Source: Phymatolithon calcareum (Eukaryota > Rhodophyta > Florideophyceae > Hapalidiales). Taken from it: a DNA stretch of 64,000 nucleotides. The translations under genes and the position numbers were made by a program. The stretch is taken from NCBI GenBank assembly GCA_977006965.1, contig OZ345374.1, forward strand, positions 930,001 to 994,000, read 5' to 3'. Of this stretch, positions 20,299 through 29,028 are shown piece by piece. The notes below the pieces were generated by a model. That model was not told where the DNA came from, did not search any database, and worked only from the letters and a program-made list of their open reading frames with translations. The first letter of the stretch is position 1. Every line of letters begins with the position of its first letter.

Positions 20299-20403
20299 AT
20301 CTGAAAGCCGTACAATGTTTTTCCGGATTTTGGAAGATAATTTCATCATTTAATGATGAAATTATCTCCCAAAATCCGGAAAAACATTGTACGACTTTCA
20401 GAT
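20299..20403. repeat. 105-bp palindrome with two mismatches
   Basis: Centre at 20351. Arms run outward through CATCATT/AATGATG, TTCCGGATTTTGG and GTACAATG to TCTGAAAG. Only 334/368 and 308/394 fail to pair. It lies ~95 bp upstream of the first kinase-like gene. Confidence 0.9.
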
Positions 20404-20497
20404 TCGCGGATTAATTCGTCCGAACCGACCACTAGTCCAGCCCAACCCCAGTGCCGATGCATTTTGCCTTTTGCGCTGTTGCACAGACGAATAGGTC

Positions 20498-22009
20498 ATG
20501 GAATTCGATGAAGACGGTCATCCCATTAACCTTGCCGATCCTGCAAACATTTATCATTTGGTAATTCCAAGTCCTGATGGGCGCTCTCTTCTCGTCGGCG
20601 TCGACGGCCAAGCCCTGTGCCTGCCCAATGTCGCGCCTCCAAGCGTACCTCCGCGGCGCGAAGAAACGACGTCGGTTACTTCCTGGCACTCGGATACAGT
20701 AAATCTTTGTGAAGTTGTTTCGGAGCGACTGGATTCCGAAGTCTACATTCGGCGCATGCTATGGAAGAGTCCACGCTACCCCCCAAGAGAAGAGGTGGTG
20801 GTAGTTGTCGACGTCATGGACGAAGACTACTTGCCGTCGCGTATTGAGCCGGATGGAATGAAGTGGGTATCTCGTGAGGAGGCACTCACAGCGAAATGGT
20901 GTGAAGTGCACCCTGATTGCAAACTTATGGATATCCTAACCACATTTTTCCGTGAAAATCTCGGTGAGTCAAAGCCGGCGATCCGAGCTCGATGGCGCGA
21001 GCGAGACTGGTTTCGAGAGACGGCCACTTGGTTCGAGGATGTAATGTCAAAACATGGTCTGGAACCGCAGAGTGAGATTATACAGATGCGGAACTCCTTC
21101 CATTCCACTGTGCTGATGTGTGGGGTGTGTCCATTATCGTCTGCGGAACCAGGTACACAAAGCCAAACTGTGTATTTGAAAGAATCGATTCCATTGATTC
21201 CGGAAGCCGCTATAACATCGACCGTATCATTGCTGCTTCCGCACCTCACTGCGAAGGTGTTGGCAACGACCAGTGTGTCTTTCGTGCAATTGCAAGCTTT
21301 TGAGGACTGCGCGGGGTATCCAAATTCTGTGCTGTTCATGGACTTTATTGCCAAAATGCAGCTGGAATCGCTGAAGTGCGTGGACAAATTGAAACTTGGA
21401 GGCATTCCCGATCGCAGCCTTATGTGGCTACGCGACAACATTGAATCGATTCTCAATCATGATGTGTTACGGTGTTTTGACAAGAACAGTCATATGGTGG
21501 AGTTAAGAAGCCGGGTTGGAGACATTAAGGAACTTTGCGAATTGGTGTTGAGCTTTGAAATACCGCATACTCTGGTTCACGGAGATTTGGACCTGGGTTC
21601 GAGAAACGTGATGCACGAGGAAGACGAAGATCCTCCGGAAACTAAGCTTATCGACTGGGCGAGTTGTTGTATTGCATTTCCGTTTTACGACTACGTTAGG
21701 GCGACTCGAGTGGGGTGGGAAGCTATCGAGGATGAGGCTGCGAGAGAGTGCTATTTAAATCAGTGGCTGCCCTTCGCAACCCGTGAGGAAATCAATTATG
21801 CCGCGGCTGCTGCAGTACCACTGATGAAGTTCAACGCCCTGTTTGAACAAAGTCAGATTTGGTCCGCGACGGAAGGTGTCGAACAATACAGGTTTTTGGA
21901 TGCTTTAGAGATTGGATTAGGATCCATGGTTAGCAATCTCGATGAAGCCCTGAGTAGCGTTTCGACTGCCCTAGAGAAGCGAAGGAAAAAGGGTCAAGCT
22001 AGCCATTAG
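20498..22009 (+). CDS. APH/choline-kinase-fold phosphotransferase with N-terminal Nudix-like region, copy 1
   Basis: 503 codons, no intron, ATG in the conserved context MEFDEDGHPIN. The C-terminal half has the Brenner-type catalytic loop of the APH/choline-kinase (kinase-like) fold, LVHGDLDLGSRN (His361, Asp363, Asn370), and the metal-binding KLIDW (Asp386), then FPFYDYVRATRVGWE. The N-terminal ~170 residues (LVIPSPDGRSLLVGVDGQ..LP, VVVVDVMDEDYLP, PDGMKWVSREEAL) resemble a degenerate Nudix-type domain without a clear Nudix box; that part is inference. Such kinases phosphorylate small molecules; the substrate is unknown. Paralogues lie at 23774, 38622 and 54419. A segment at ~20800-21015 is almost identical to copy 2. 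Confidence 0.75.
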   Translation: MEFDEDGHPINLADPANIYHLVIPSPDGRSLLVGVDGQALCLPNVAPPSVPPRREETTSVTSWHSDTVNLCEVVSERLDSEVYIRRMLWKSPRYPPREEVVVVVDVMDEDYLPSRIEPDGMKWVSREEALTAKWCEVHPDCKLMDILTTFFRENLGESKPAIRARWRERDWFRETATWFEDVMSKHGLEPQSEIIQMRNSFHSTVLMCGVCPLSSAEPGTQSQTVYLKESIPLIPEAAITSTVSLLLPHLTAKVLATTSVSFVQLQAFEDCAGYPNSVLFMDFIAKMQLESLKCVDKLKLGGIPDRSLMWLRDNIESILNHDVLRCFDKNSHMVELRSRVGDIKELCELVLSFEIPHTLVHGDLDLGSRNVMHEEDEDPPETKLIDWASCCIAFPFYDYVRATRVGWEAIEDEAARECYLNQWLPFATREEINYAAAAAVPLMKFNALFEQSQIWSATEGVEQYRFLDALEIGLGSMVSNLDEALSSVSTALEKRRKKGQASH

Positions 22010-23170
22010 GCGGTCTTCAAGAAGTTGGCGCCACAATCTCCGCATTGTCCAAGGAAGTCAATTCCGCATATTGGTAATCTTCTCGTTTGTCCAAAGAAGA
22101 ATTCGGGCGCTTGTTGCCATACCCTCTGTTGCGTAGAAGACAAGGTCTTGGAAATCAATGAATGTGATTTTCCATTTTCGTCGAATTTCACGATGATGGG
22201 AACAGTATTCTTTTCGTAATTCAGAACTGATGGACGCTCTGTGCTCGTCGATTTGTTCCGCGCCTGCGCTAGAGTCGTACTTCTGAGCGCACCTCCGAAG
22301 CATGATAAGCCCTATGTGGGACGTACTCTCTAAGCACGGGCCGGAGCCAGACGGGTGATTGCACGGCTCCAAAAGTCCTTCCATTGCACCTTACTGATGT
22401 GCATGGTGCCGGTCATCGTCTACAGAACTAGAAAACCAGGTTCATAAAGCCAATATATGTATTTGAAGTCGATCCCTCTCTGGAAGACGATGTGACATTG
22501 ACCATATCCATGTCACTGCGAAGGTTTTGGCAGCGAGTAGAGTTTAGTGTCTGCATTGTTGAAAAATGCGGGGACAGGTTCTGTTTGCTTCATTGATTTC
22601 GTTGCTAAAATGTAACTCGAATCTCTGGCAAGTTAATACTTGGAGGCATCCCCGATCGCAGCCATACGTGGCCCTGTGACAACATGGAATCGATGGTCAA
22701 TGTTTGAGAACGGTCATATGCTGTATTTAAAGAAGCAAGTTGGAAGCCTTGAAGCACCGCATACTGTAGTTCACAGTGATCTGGACAGGAGTTCAACACA
22801 CGCGATGCACGATAAAGATAGTTATCCTCCTAACGAGTGTTGCTGTCCTACATCCCGGTTTTACGACGACGTTCAGGGCACGCAAGTAGGAGATGTGGCG
22901 GCGAGCAATTGCAATATAAATTAGTGGCTGTGCTTCAAAATGGATGACACAGCAGTCGCCGTACTTCCGCGAATGAGTTCTAGACTATATTTAGACACTT
23001 TGAGATCTGAGCCGCGCTAGGAGCTGTCGAACAATATGTGATTCTGGATTTATTTCCACATTCTGGTGCATGGAAGCCATTGTACCACGTCACAATGGCG
23101 CACTGAGTAGCGTTTCCCCTGAATTGTGGGTTCTAGAGTTCGCTGAAATGAATTACAAGCTTGTGTCCGA
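22010..23170 (+). pseudogene. decayed kinase-like gene, unit 1
   Basis: Frames in pieces, for example EAPHTVVHSDLDRSSTHAMHDKDSYPPNE at 22750-22845, which matches the IPHTLVHGDLDLGSxNVMHEEDEDPP loop of the intact genes but has lost the catalytic GD (now SD). The C-terminal piece at 22980-23130 also aligns. Many stops and indels. The same decayed copy is present in unit 2 (40140-41590), so decay began before the segment duplicated. Confidence 0.75.
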
Positions 23171-23174
23171 CGGT

Positions 23175-23400
23175 ATTTCATGTTTTTCCAGTTGCTGCCA
23201 CTGGTTTTGGAAGGAGCTACTACCCGCCCCTCCCACCTTCTTTTTGCGCTTCTTTTTCTCGCCGGGGCTGTTCGGGTTCACGTTTGATTTTGACCTACGT
23301 GCTTGGCAGAGCGGCGCATGTGTTCGACGGTGTACATGTGGGTGTGCTTCTAAGTCTGAATGGACGCTGGATGCTAATCCATGCGTAATGCGTACGAACG
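23175..23400 (-). pseudogene. decayed copy of the small Cys/Lys-rich gene
   Basis: Minus-strand relative of 25701-26042. The Lys-rich tail region (TTCTTTTTGCGCTTCTTTTT on plus) and the region before it align, but stops interrupt it. It sits convergently behind the decayed kinase-like gene. Confidence 0.6.
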
Positions 23401-23532
23401 CGATACAGCATGCTATTTAGCTTAACTTTTGCATGTGGATGTGGATATCGATGCTGCGTTGTTTCCGGGTACAATTGGTTTCAAGAATTAGGGCGGAATA
23501 GCCTACTGTGCATGCATGAGCGCATAGTTGCG

Positions 23533-23558
23533 CCAGGGGAAAGTAACCTTCCCCTGGT
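23533..23558. other. empty insertion site of CACTA element 2 (palindromic target)
   Basis: The unit 1 sequence has CCAGGGGAA and TTCCCCTGG arms (9 bp) around a 7-nt centre AGTAACC, with TA at 23544-23545. Unit 2 has the same left flank up to TA and the same right flank from TA, with the 12.2-kb element between. This fixes the element ends and shows a TA target duplication. Confidence 0.92.
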
Positions 23559-23773
23559 TACGCATTCACAACCAACTGTAATGTGGACAAATAGCTATCA
23601 ATTATCCAATCATCCTACCTTCATAGATTGGTCGTATTTCATTGGATACCGCGGCTGTGTCCTGCTTAATTCCAAAGGCGATGGGGTGCACCCTATTACC
23701 TTTGGAAGTCAACCATGGCTGTCCTCGATAACTCACTCGCCGACCCCTGCACTGTCACAGAAGTCGTCGCCAC

Positions 23774-25372
23774 ATGTCGGCAATCTTCTCGTGGGCCGAG
23801 AGAATCGTTCGAGGTACCTCCTGCTGTTTCCATGGGTGCACCTGCGACCAGGTCACGGAAGTCGATGAATACGGTCATCCCATTAACCTCTATAATCCTG
23901 CAAATATTTTTCATTTGGTAATTCCAAGTCCTGATGGGCGCTCTTTGCTCGTCGAATTCGATGGCCAAGCTCTGTGTGTGCCCAAAGTCGTACCTCCGAA
24001 GGACGAAGAAACGCCATGGGTTAATTCGTGGAGAAGAGAGACAGACGATCTTTGTACAGTTGTTTCGGAGCGACTGAATTCCCCTGTCTACATTCGGCGT
24101 TTGCTGTGGAAGAGCCCACGCTACCCCCCAGCTTTAGAGGTGATGGTAGTTGTCGACGTCATGGACGAAGACTACTTGCCGTCGCGTATTGAGCCGGATG
24201 GAATGAAGTGGGTTTCACGTGAGGAGGCACTCACAGCGAAATGGTGTGAAGTGCACCCTGACTGCAAACTTATGGATATCCTAACCACATTTTTCCGTGA
24301 AAATCTCGGTGAGTCAAAGCCGGCGATCCGAGCTCGATGGCGCGAGCGAGACTGGTTTCGAGAGACTGTCATATGGTTCAAGGACGTATTGTCTAAGCAT
24401 GGTTTGGAACCTCAGAGTGAGGTCATACAGATGCGGAACTCGTTCCATTCGACCTTGCTGAAGTGTAGAGTGACCCCGTCATATTCGGCGGAACCAGGGA
24501 CACGAAGCCAAGATGTGTACTTGAAAGAGTCAATTTCGTTGATTCCTGAGGCCGCTGTAATATCGACCGTATCATTGCTGCTTCCGCATATCACTGCGAA
24601 GGTTTTGGCAACAATCAGTGTTTCTTTTGTACAATTGGAAGCATTTGACAATTGCACGGGGTATCCAGATTCGTTTTTGTTAATGGACGTTATGGGCAAA
24701 ATGCAACTGGAATCTCTGGGGTACCTGGACCAGTTGAAACTTGCAGGCATCCCCGACCGCAGCCTCACGTGGCTGCGCGACAACATTGAATCGATTCTCA
24801 ATCACGATGTTTTACGGCGGTTTGACAAGAACATTCATATGTTGGAGTTGAGAAGTCGGGTTGGAGACATTAAGGAACTCTGCAACTTATTGTTGAGCTT
24901 TGAAATACCGCATACTCTGGTTCATGGAGATCTGGACTTGTATACCGGTAACGTGATGTACGATGAAGATGCAGATCCTCCGAGCATGAAGTTCATCGAC
25001 TGGGGGTGTTGCTGTGTTGCATTTCCGTTTTGCGACTACGTTCGGACGTCTAGAGTGGGCTGGGACTCCGTCAAGGATCCTGCAGCTAGGGATTGCTATC
25101 TGAACCAGTGGCAGCGCTTCGCAACCCGTGAGGAAATAGACTATGCAGCAGCCGCGTCAAATCCGCTAATGAAGTTAAATATCTTGTTCGGGCACTCCGA
25201 GGTCTGCGCCGCGACGGAAGCTGTTGAACAGTACGTGATTCTGGATTTATTTGAATGTTTTGGGGATCTTGAATTGGAAGCCATCGTATCCAATCTTAAT
25301 GAAGCACTAAGTAGAGTTGCCCCTGCGTTGGAGGCTCGTAGGGGCACGGGAAAGGACAAACCCAGGGCGTAG
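23774..25372 (+). CDS. APH/choline-kinase-fold phosphotransferase with N-terminal Nudix-like region, copy 2
   Basis: 532 codons. The first ~30 residues (MSAIFSWAERIVRGTSCCFH) differ from copies 1 and 3, and the family starts at VDEYGHPINL. The start is the first in-frame ATG, though a short upstream frame at 23715 makes the 5' end uncertain. Catalytic loop LVHGDLDLYTGNVM and metal site KFIDW are intact, as are the N-terminal Nudix-like blocks (LLVEFDGQALCVPKV, PDGMKWVSREEAL). Closest relative is copy 4 (54419), yet residues 166-196 carry the copy 1 alleles (HPDCK, KPAIRARW) rather than those of copies 3 and 4 (HPECK, KPSIRARW), which suggests gene conversion within the unit. Confidence 0.75.
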   Translation: MSAIFSWAERIVRGTSCCFHGCTCDQVTEVDEYGHPINLYNPANIFHLVIPSPDGRSLLVEFDGQALCVPKVVPPKDEETPWVNSWRRETDDLCTVVSERLNSPVYIRRLLWKSPRYPPALEVMVVVDVMDEDYLPSRIEPDGMKWVSREEALTAKWCEVHPDCKLMDILTTFFRENLGESKPAIRARWRERDWFRETVIWFKDVLSKHGLEPQSEVIQMRNSFHSTLLKCRVTPSYSAEPGTRSQDVYLKESISLIPEAAVISTVSLLLPHITAKVLATISVSFVQLEAFDNCTGYPDSFLLMDVMGKMQLESLGYLDQLKLAGIPDRSLTWLRDNIESILNHDVLRRFDKNIHMLELRSRVGDIKELCNLLLSFEIPHTLVHGDLDLYTGNVMYDEDADPPSMKFIDWGCCCVAFPFCDYVRTSRVGWDSVKDPAARDCYLNQWQRFATREEIDYAAAASNPLMKLNILFGHSEVCAATEAVEQYVILDLFECFGDLELEAIVSNLNEALSRVAPALEARRGTGKDKPRA

Positions 25373-25700
25373 CGAATGGAGATGACGATTGATATTGGCT
25401 TATGTCGACGAGAGGCAGCACGAGAGTACGTGGGCGCCACATGGTTTTCGGTTCCATCGATCGCCCTAATGCACAATGCGCAACAGGCTGTAAAATTTGC
25501 GCTTAATGAGCGATCAAAACCATGTTTAGAAACTTTTAGATCTGGGCAGCGCTAGCAACTGTCGAACATTACGTGATTCTGAATTTTTTTCCACATTCTG
25601 GTTTGTTTACCGATCATAATGGAGCACTGAGTGCATTGCTCCTGCGTTATGGGTTGTAGAGTTCGCTGAAAAGAATTACAAGACTGTGCTGAACTGGACG
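25373..25700 (+). other. trailing segment with a decayed kinase-like 3' end
   Basis: 25373-25510 matches the sequence behind copy 4. From ~25530 it instead matches the 3' part of the decayed copies (CTGTCGAACA..ACGTGATTCTG, TTTCCACATTCTGG), so a junction between two repeat types lies near 25515. Confidence 0.6.
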
Positions 25701-26042
25701 TCATTTTCCAATAGTTCCCACTGCTTTTTGGGAGGAGCTACTACCCGGCTGTCGGACCTTCTTTTTCAGCTTCTTTTTCTTGCCGGAGCCGTTGTTGGGG
25801 TTCACCAATGATTTTCGCTTGTGTAGTCGGCAGAGGCCGCATGTGACCCATTTAGTATCTTGCAAATCTCGCCCGAAGATAACATGGTTGCCACATGGTT
25901 TATTCTCCGAGTTCAGCCGTTTGCAATCAACCACCAAATGGTACCGTCTATCGCGTTTTCTAAAATTGCAGTACGGATTATTTCCTGACGCATTTTTGCA
26001 CTTGCCATTCGGGTCAAAGCAGTTTGTTCCAGTATAAGTCAT
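25701..26042 (-). CDS. small Cys-rich protein with Lys-rich tail, unknown
   Basis: 113 codons from an ATG. Eight Cys are spaced CFDPNGKC, then YC, DC, PC and CGLC (MTYTGTNCFDPNGKCKNASG; DCKRLNSENKPCGN; WVTCGLCRLHKRK), which could bind zinc. Then comes a basic tail GSGKKKKLKKKVRQ that could be a nuclear localisation or nucleic-acid-binding segment. I do not recognise the family. It lies tail-to-tail behind kinase-like gene copy 2. Decayed copies occupy the equivalent place behind both decayed kinase-like genes (23175-23400, 41595-41820), so the pair has duplicated together. Copy 4 has lost its partner. Confidence 0.5.
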   Translation of the reverse strand: MTYTGTNCFDPNGKCKNASGNNPYCNFRKRDRRYHLVVDCKRLNSENKPCGNHVIFGRDLQDTKWVTCGLCRLHKRKSLVNPNNGSGKKKKLKKKVRQPGSSSSQKAVGTIGK

Positions 26043-26272
26043 CTGAAGAGGATGAATTCGGCGACAAAAGTGCTGGTTCTCTCAAGCAAAGGTCTTATGC
26101 AGGCGGCAGGGGATGCAGTGGTTGCAAACCTCACGGTTCCTTGCAGCAGGTGTGGCTAAACATGAGACAGCCGTCCAATTGTGAGACACAGAGATTATCT
26201 ACAATAAATAACTGTGTTTCAGAAAAAGCGCCGTGTTCAGCCGATTCAAACCGGACATGACCTCAATCCTGA
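26043..26272. other. intergenic, nothing recognised
   Basis: Short chance frames only. Confidence 0.4.
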
Positions 26273-26274
26273 TA

Positions 26275-26692
26275 CAGTCAGGCCTCGATAAATGGATGGG
26301 CAATGTGGCATGGTCCAATATTCTCAAAATCGAGGTTATTCTCAAGTCGAATTTTGAATCATAAGTTTTGGATCACACGTGTGCCGAACAGTAGCTTTAC
26401 GCCACTGTGTCAACTTTTACTGTACTGTACTGTATGCCAATGGCAGGAGAAACATGAAAAGTACTTACAGTATTCTACGAGTGAGGATATGCTCCGTGTA
26501 CGCTAAACAAAATTATAACAAAATTTAAGGTATGCCCCGTGACCTCGAACATGAAAAAATCCCCCTATCAAATATTCTAGAATCCTTTAGTTTTCGTTAA
26601 ATTTAGGCCAATTCGGTATTCGTGGAGCACCCGATTATGCTGATAACCGAGTTTATTCTAAAAAAGAGGTTCCATTTATCGAGGTCTGACTG
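26275..26692. mobile_element. non-autonomous pogo/Tigger-like (Tc1-mariner) element, 418 bp
   Basis: Terminal inverted repeats of 22 bp with one mismatch: left CAGTCAGGCCTCGATAAATG, right end the complement of CAGTCAGACCTCGATAAATG, both continuing GA. It is flanked by TA at 26273-26274 and 26693-26694. The CAGT start, CCTCGAT core and TA duplication are typical of pogo/Tigger elements. No transposase frame inside. Confidence 0.88.
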
Positions 26693-27063
26693 TAGGACTC
26701 CTGTCAATCCATATGACGCCAGCTCATTTATAGAAAAATCGAAGTACTCCCATGTGAGTGTACTAAGTAGTCCCGTCAGCTCCATCTAGGAGCTGACGGG
26801 CAGACGTAAAGAAGGAATAATAGGTAACTGCAGCTACAGCGCTGCGGTTGCTTGTTCCTCGGGGACAACAACTCACGCTTTGCACGACATCATCATGATG
26901 CAGTCAGCGCTGCTAAACATGATGTTTAGCCGCACAGAGAGACTGTACTCGAGTAGTACTTCGTGCTTTCAAATTTGACTGTTTTTTGAAATCATACCGC
27001 CAGCAATGCTGTTAGTTCTTATCATAAATCCTCACGCAACTTTCGCGCGACTTCAAATCTGCG
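26693..27063. other. intergenic with strong hairpins
   Basis: 26772-26800 is a perfect 12-bp stem (CCCGTCAGCTCC / GGAGCTGACGGG) with a 5-nt loop. 26913-26931 is a near-palindrome (GCTAAACATGATGTTTAGC). 27030-27039 (CCTCACGCAA) is the left arm of the inverted repeat in which CACTA element 1 inserted. Confidence 0.6.
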
Positions 27064-27089
27064 CACTGGAGGCGCGCACCGGTGCCTGA

Positions 27090-27440
27090 TACCATACAAA
27101 AAAACCATGCGACATGGTTGGCGAATCATACTCCCATGGTTTGAAAAATCATGCAATCATGTAGTTAAGCAACCATGTGGGAATAGTTTTTCCCATCGGT
27201 GACGGTGGAGTCTTTTACCATGCTATAAACCATGGCGATATGGTTTTTCAGGAACCATATTTCCTCGTTTTTGCAACTATAAAATAAGGTTAGTCGACAG
27301 CGATAAAGTAGACTACGCGGCATGGTCCAGGACATGATATTCGTAGGGACAGTTCATGAAATATGGCATGGTTACGGATATGGTTTTCGTCATGGGTATT
27401 TGCATGGTTATGGACATGGTTATAGGCATAGTTCTCCTCA
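27090..27440. repeat. left subterminal motif cluster of element 1 (CATGGTT)
   Basis: At least a dozen copies in either orientation of CATGGTT or AACCATG within 350 bp (for example around 27113, 27158, 27192, 27232, 27248, 27323, 27366, 27402, 27413). CACTA elements such as En/Spm carry comparable repeats that bind an element-encoded protein. Confidence 0.8.
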
Positions 27441-29028
27441 AGTTCTGCGGGCGTCGTCGTATCTTCGCGTTTGAGCGGAATTTATACTACCTTGCGGGGT
27501 TGTGGATTACCGACAACCGATCCCTCTCTGGATAGAAGTGTTTCAGATTTACGATAAAGTCCTACTGCAGCGGAATGTAGTAGTGAGAACAACGCGCTAA
27601 ACACAGCCAGTTACCAAGATATATGTTCATTTGCCAGTTGAATCGGCAAAAGGGACGGAAGGCAACTGATTGCCCTAGCGTTCTCTCTGCGAATCTTCAA
27701 GCTATAGGTCTAAACAAATCAGTGAAATCTCTCGCAATTAAACTTGTTGCCCTGTTCAAAAAACGAAGGGACACGAAATGAAGTCGAATCCTGCCAAAAA
27801 TGCACAGCGTAACGCAGATTTTTCTAATGGACAATGAAGGGGACTGAGAACAAGGCCGAAAGAAATGGACAAGCAGTCAGTCGGATGAAAATTGGAGACT
27901 GGCATCAGCAGGAAAAAGGTAGTAGAGAGTATTGCACGCACCGCTCGGTATCGATCACCGACGGGACTTGGACGACCGAAGATGCTTCGATGAGCTGTGA
28001 CAAAGACGTCATGAGCAGTGTGAAAATTCTGCCCATTTCCAAGCAAGAAATTCTCTTACGCGAAATGTCTTACTCGGCTGATGCATTAGATCGCTTTCCG
28101 TCCACTATGGGCTGAGCGCTCTGGATGACTCGCTCCTCCTAGCATAAAAACGTATCAAAACATAGTTAGAGCCCGTAAAATGACAAAGCAGAGCCCTGAG
28201 AATGGCATACTTTCCTTACCTGCAAGTAAGGATGTAATACTTGACGCTTCAGACCGGAACCGGTGATCGGAATTTCATGATAGCTTCAGGTGGTGGTTTG
28301 GCAGTTGGATCAGAGAAAATGCTCCCTTCGATACCTCTAGAGCTTAAGTAGACAAGATCTACAAGCAACACCGTTCGCGGCGTGCCGTCGACACCGATGG
28401 AGTTTTCAGAGCACGTACGAACTTATGATCAAAGTAGGTCCTTGTATCAATACATACTTCTCATATGATACCGGCAGTGAAGCATATTCCGCAAGTGTGT
28501 TGTTAACATAGACGTCGGTGGACCTCAGTCAAATTTTTTTTAAAATTTTCGATGGGACCGACTTTACAATATATCATGGTCGTAGCTGGAATGGCTTCAT
28601 TGGATATTTTTCGAAAGCTCTCCACTTTGAAAATTGTAAAGTTGACTTTTTGATATTTTGACTGAAACCCTTACCAGGTTTTAGGAGGAAACCGTCAAAA
28701 AATCAATTGCCGAAATGTGCATACGTAGTCACTGAGGAGGGCATACCCCAAATGGCCCAATGTATCAGATCAGCAATGGAAGGAATTGAACGTATTTCAA
28801 TGGTGCACCATCCTCGGAGGCTCCTATACGTAGTTTGAAAAGGGTTCAGGGGAAAGATTGTTTCAAAGACTATATTGATTAAGAGGCTTTGGCAACTGTT
28901 AGTACTGTTTGTTTCAAATAAGGGCAACTGAACTATAAGCGAGTGCAGCGATCTGCGCGTTGGAAAAAACGGTCGGCCCGATTCTGCAGGTGAGCTGACT
29001 TGCCTCCCTGAAGTCGAAGTCTCCGGTA
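27441..29028. other. element 1 left non-coding region
   Basis: Only weak frames (27834-28115 is the longest, 93 codons, no counterpart found in element 2). Presumably leader and upstream sequence of gene D. Confidence 0.45.

Larger units (their letters stand above)
20433..25515 (+). repeat. segmental duplication, unit 1 (kinase-like genes 1 and 2 and decayed copy)
   Basis: About 5.1 kb alignable in order with 38556-41971 plus 54178-56158 (unit 2, split by CACTA element 2). Homology starts at GTCCAGCCCAAC and ends near GCGCTTA(A/G)TGAGC. Unit 1 contains an intact gene, a decayed gene with a decayed Cys-rich gene, then a second intact gene. Confidence 0.9.

Noticed and set aside
20827-21456. 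209-codon minus-strand frame opposite the kinase-like genes (also at 38957-39586)
   Set aside because: It is the antisense shadow of a conserved coding region. Conservation follows the plus-strand codons and the catalytic motif.
20498-22009. Aminoglycoside-resistance gene
   Set aside because: The HGD...N / DW motif only shows the kinase-like fold, shared with choline kinases and many eukaryotic small-molecule kinases. Nothing points to an antibiotic substrate.
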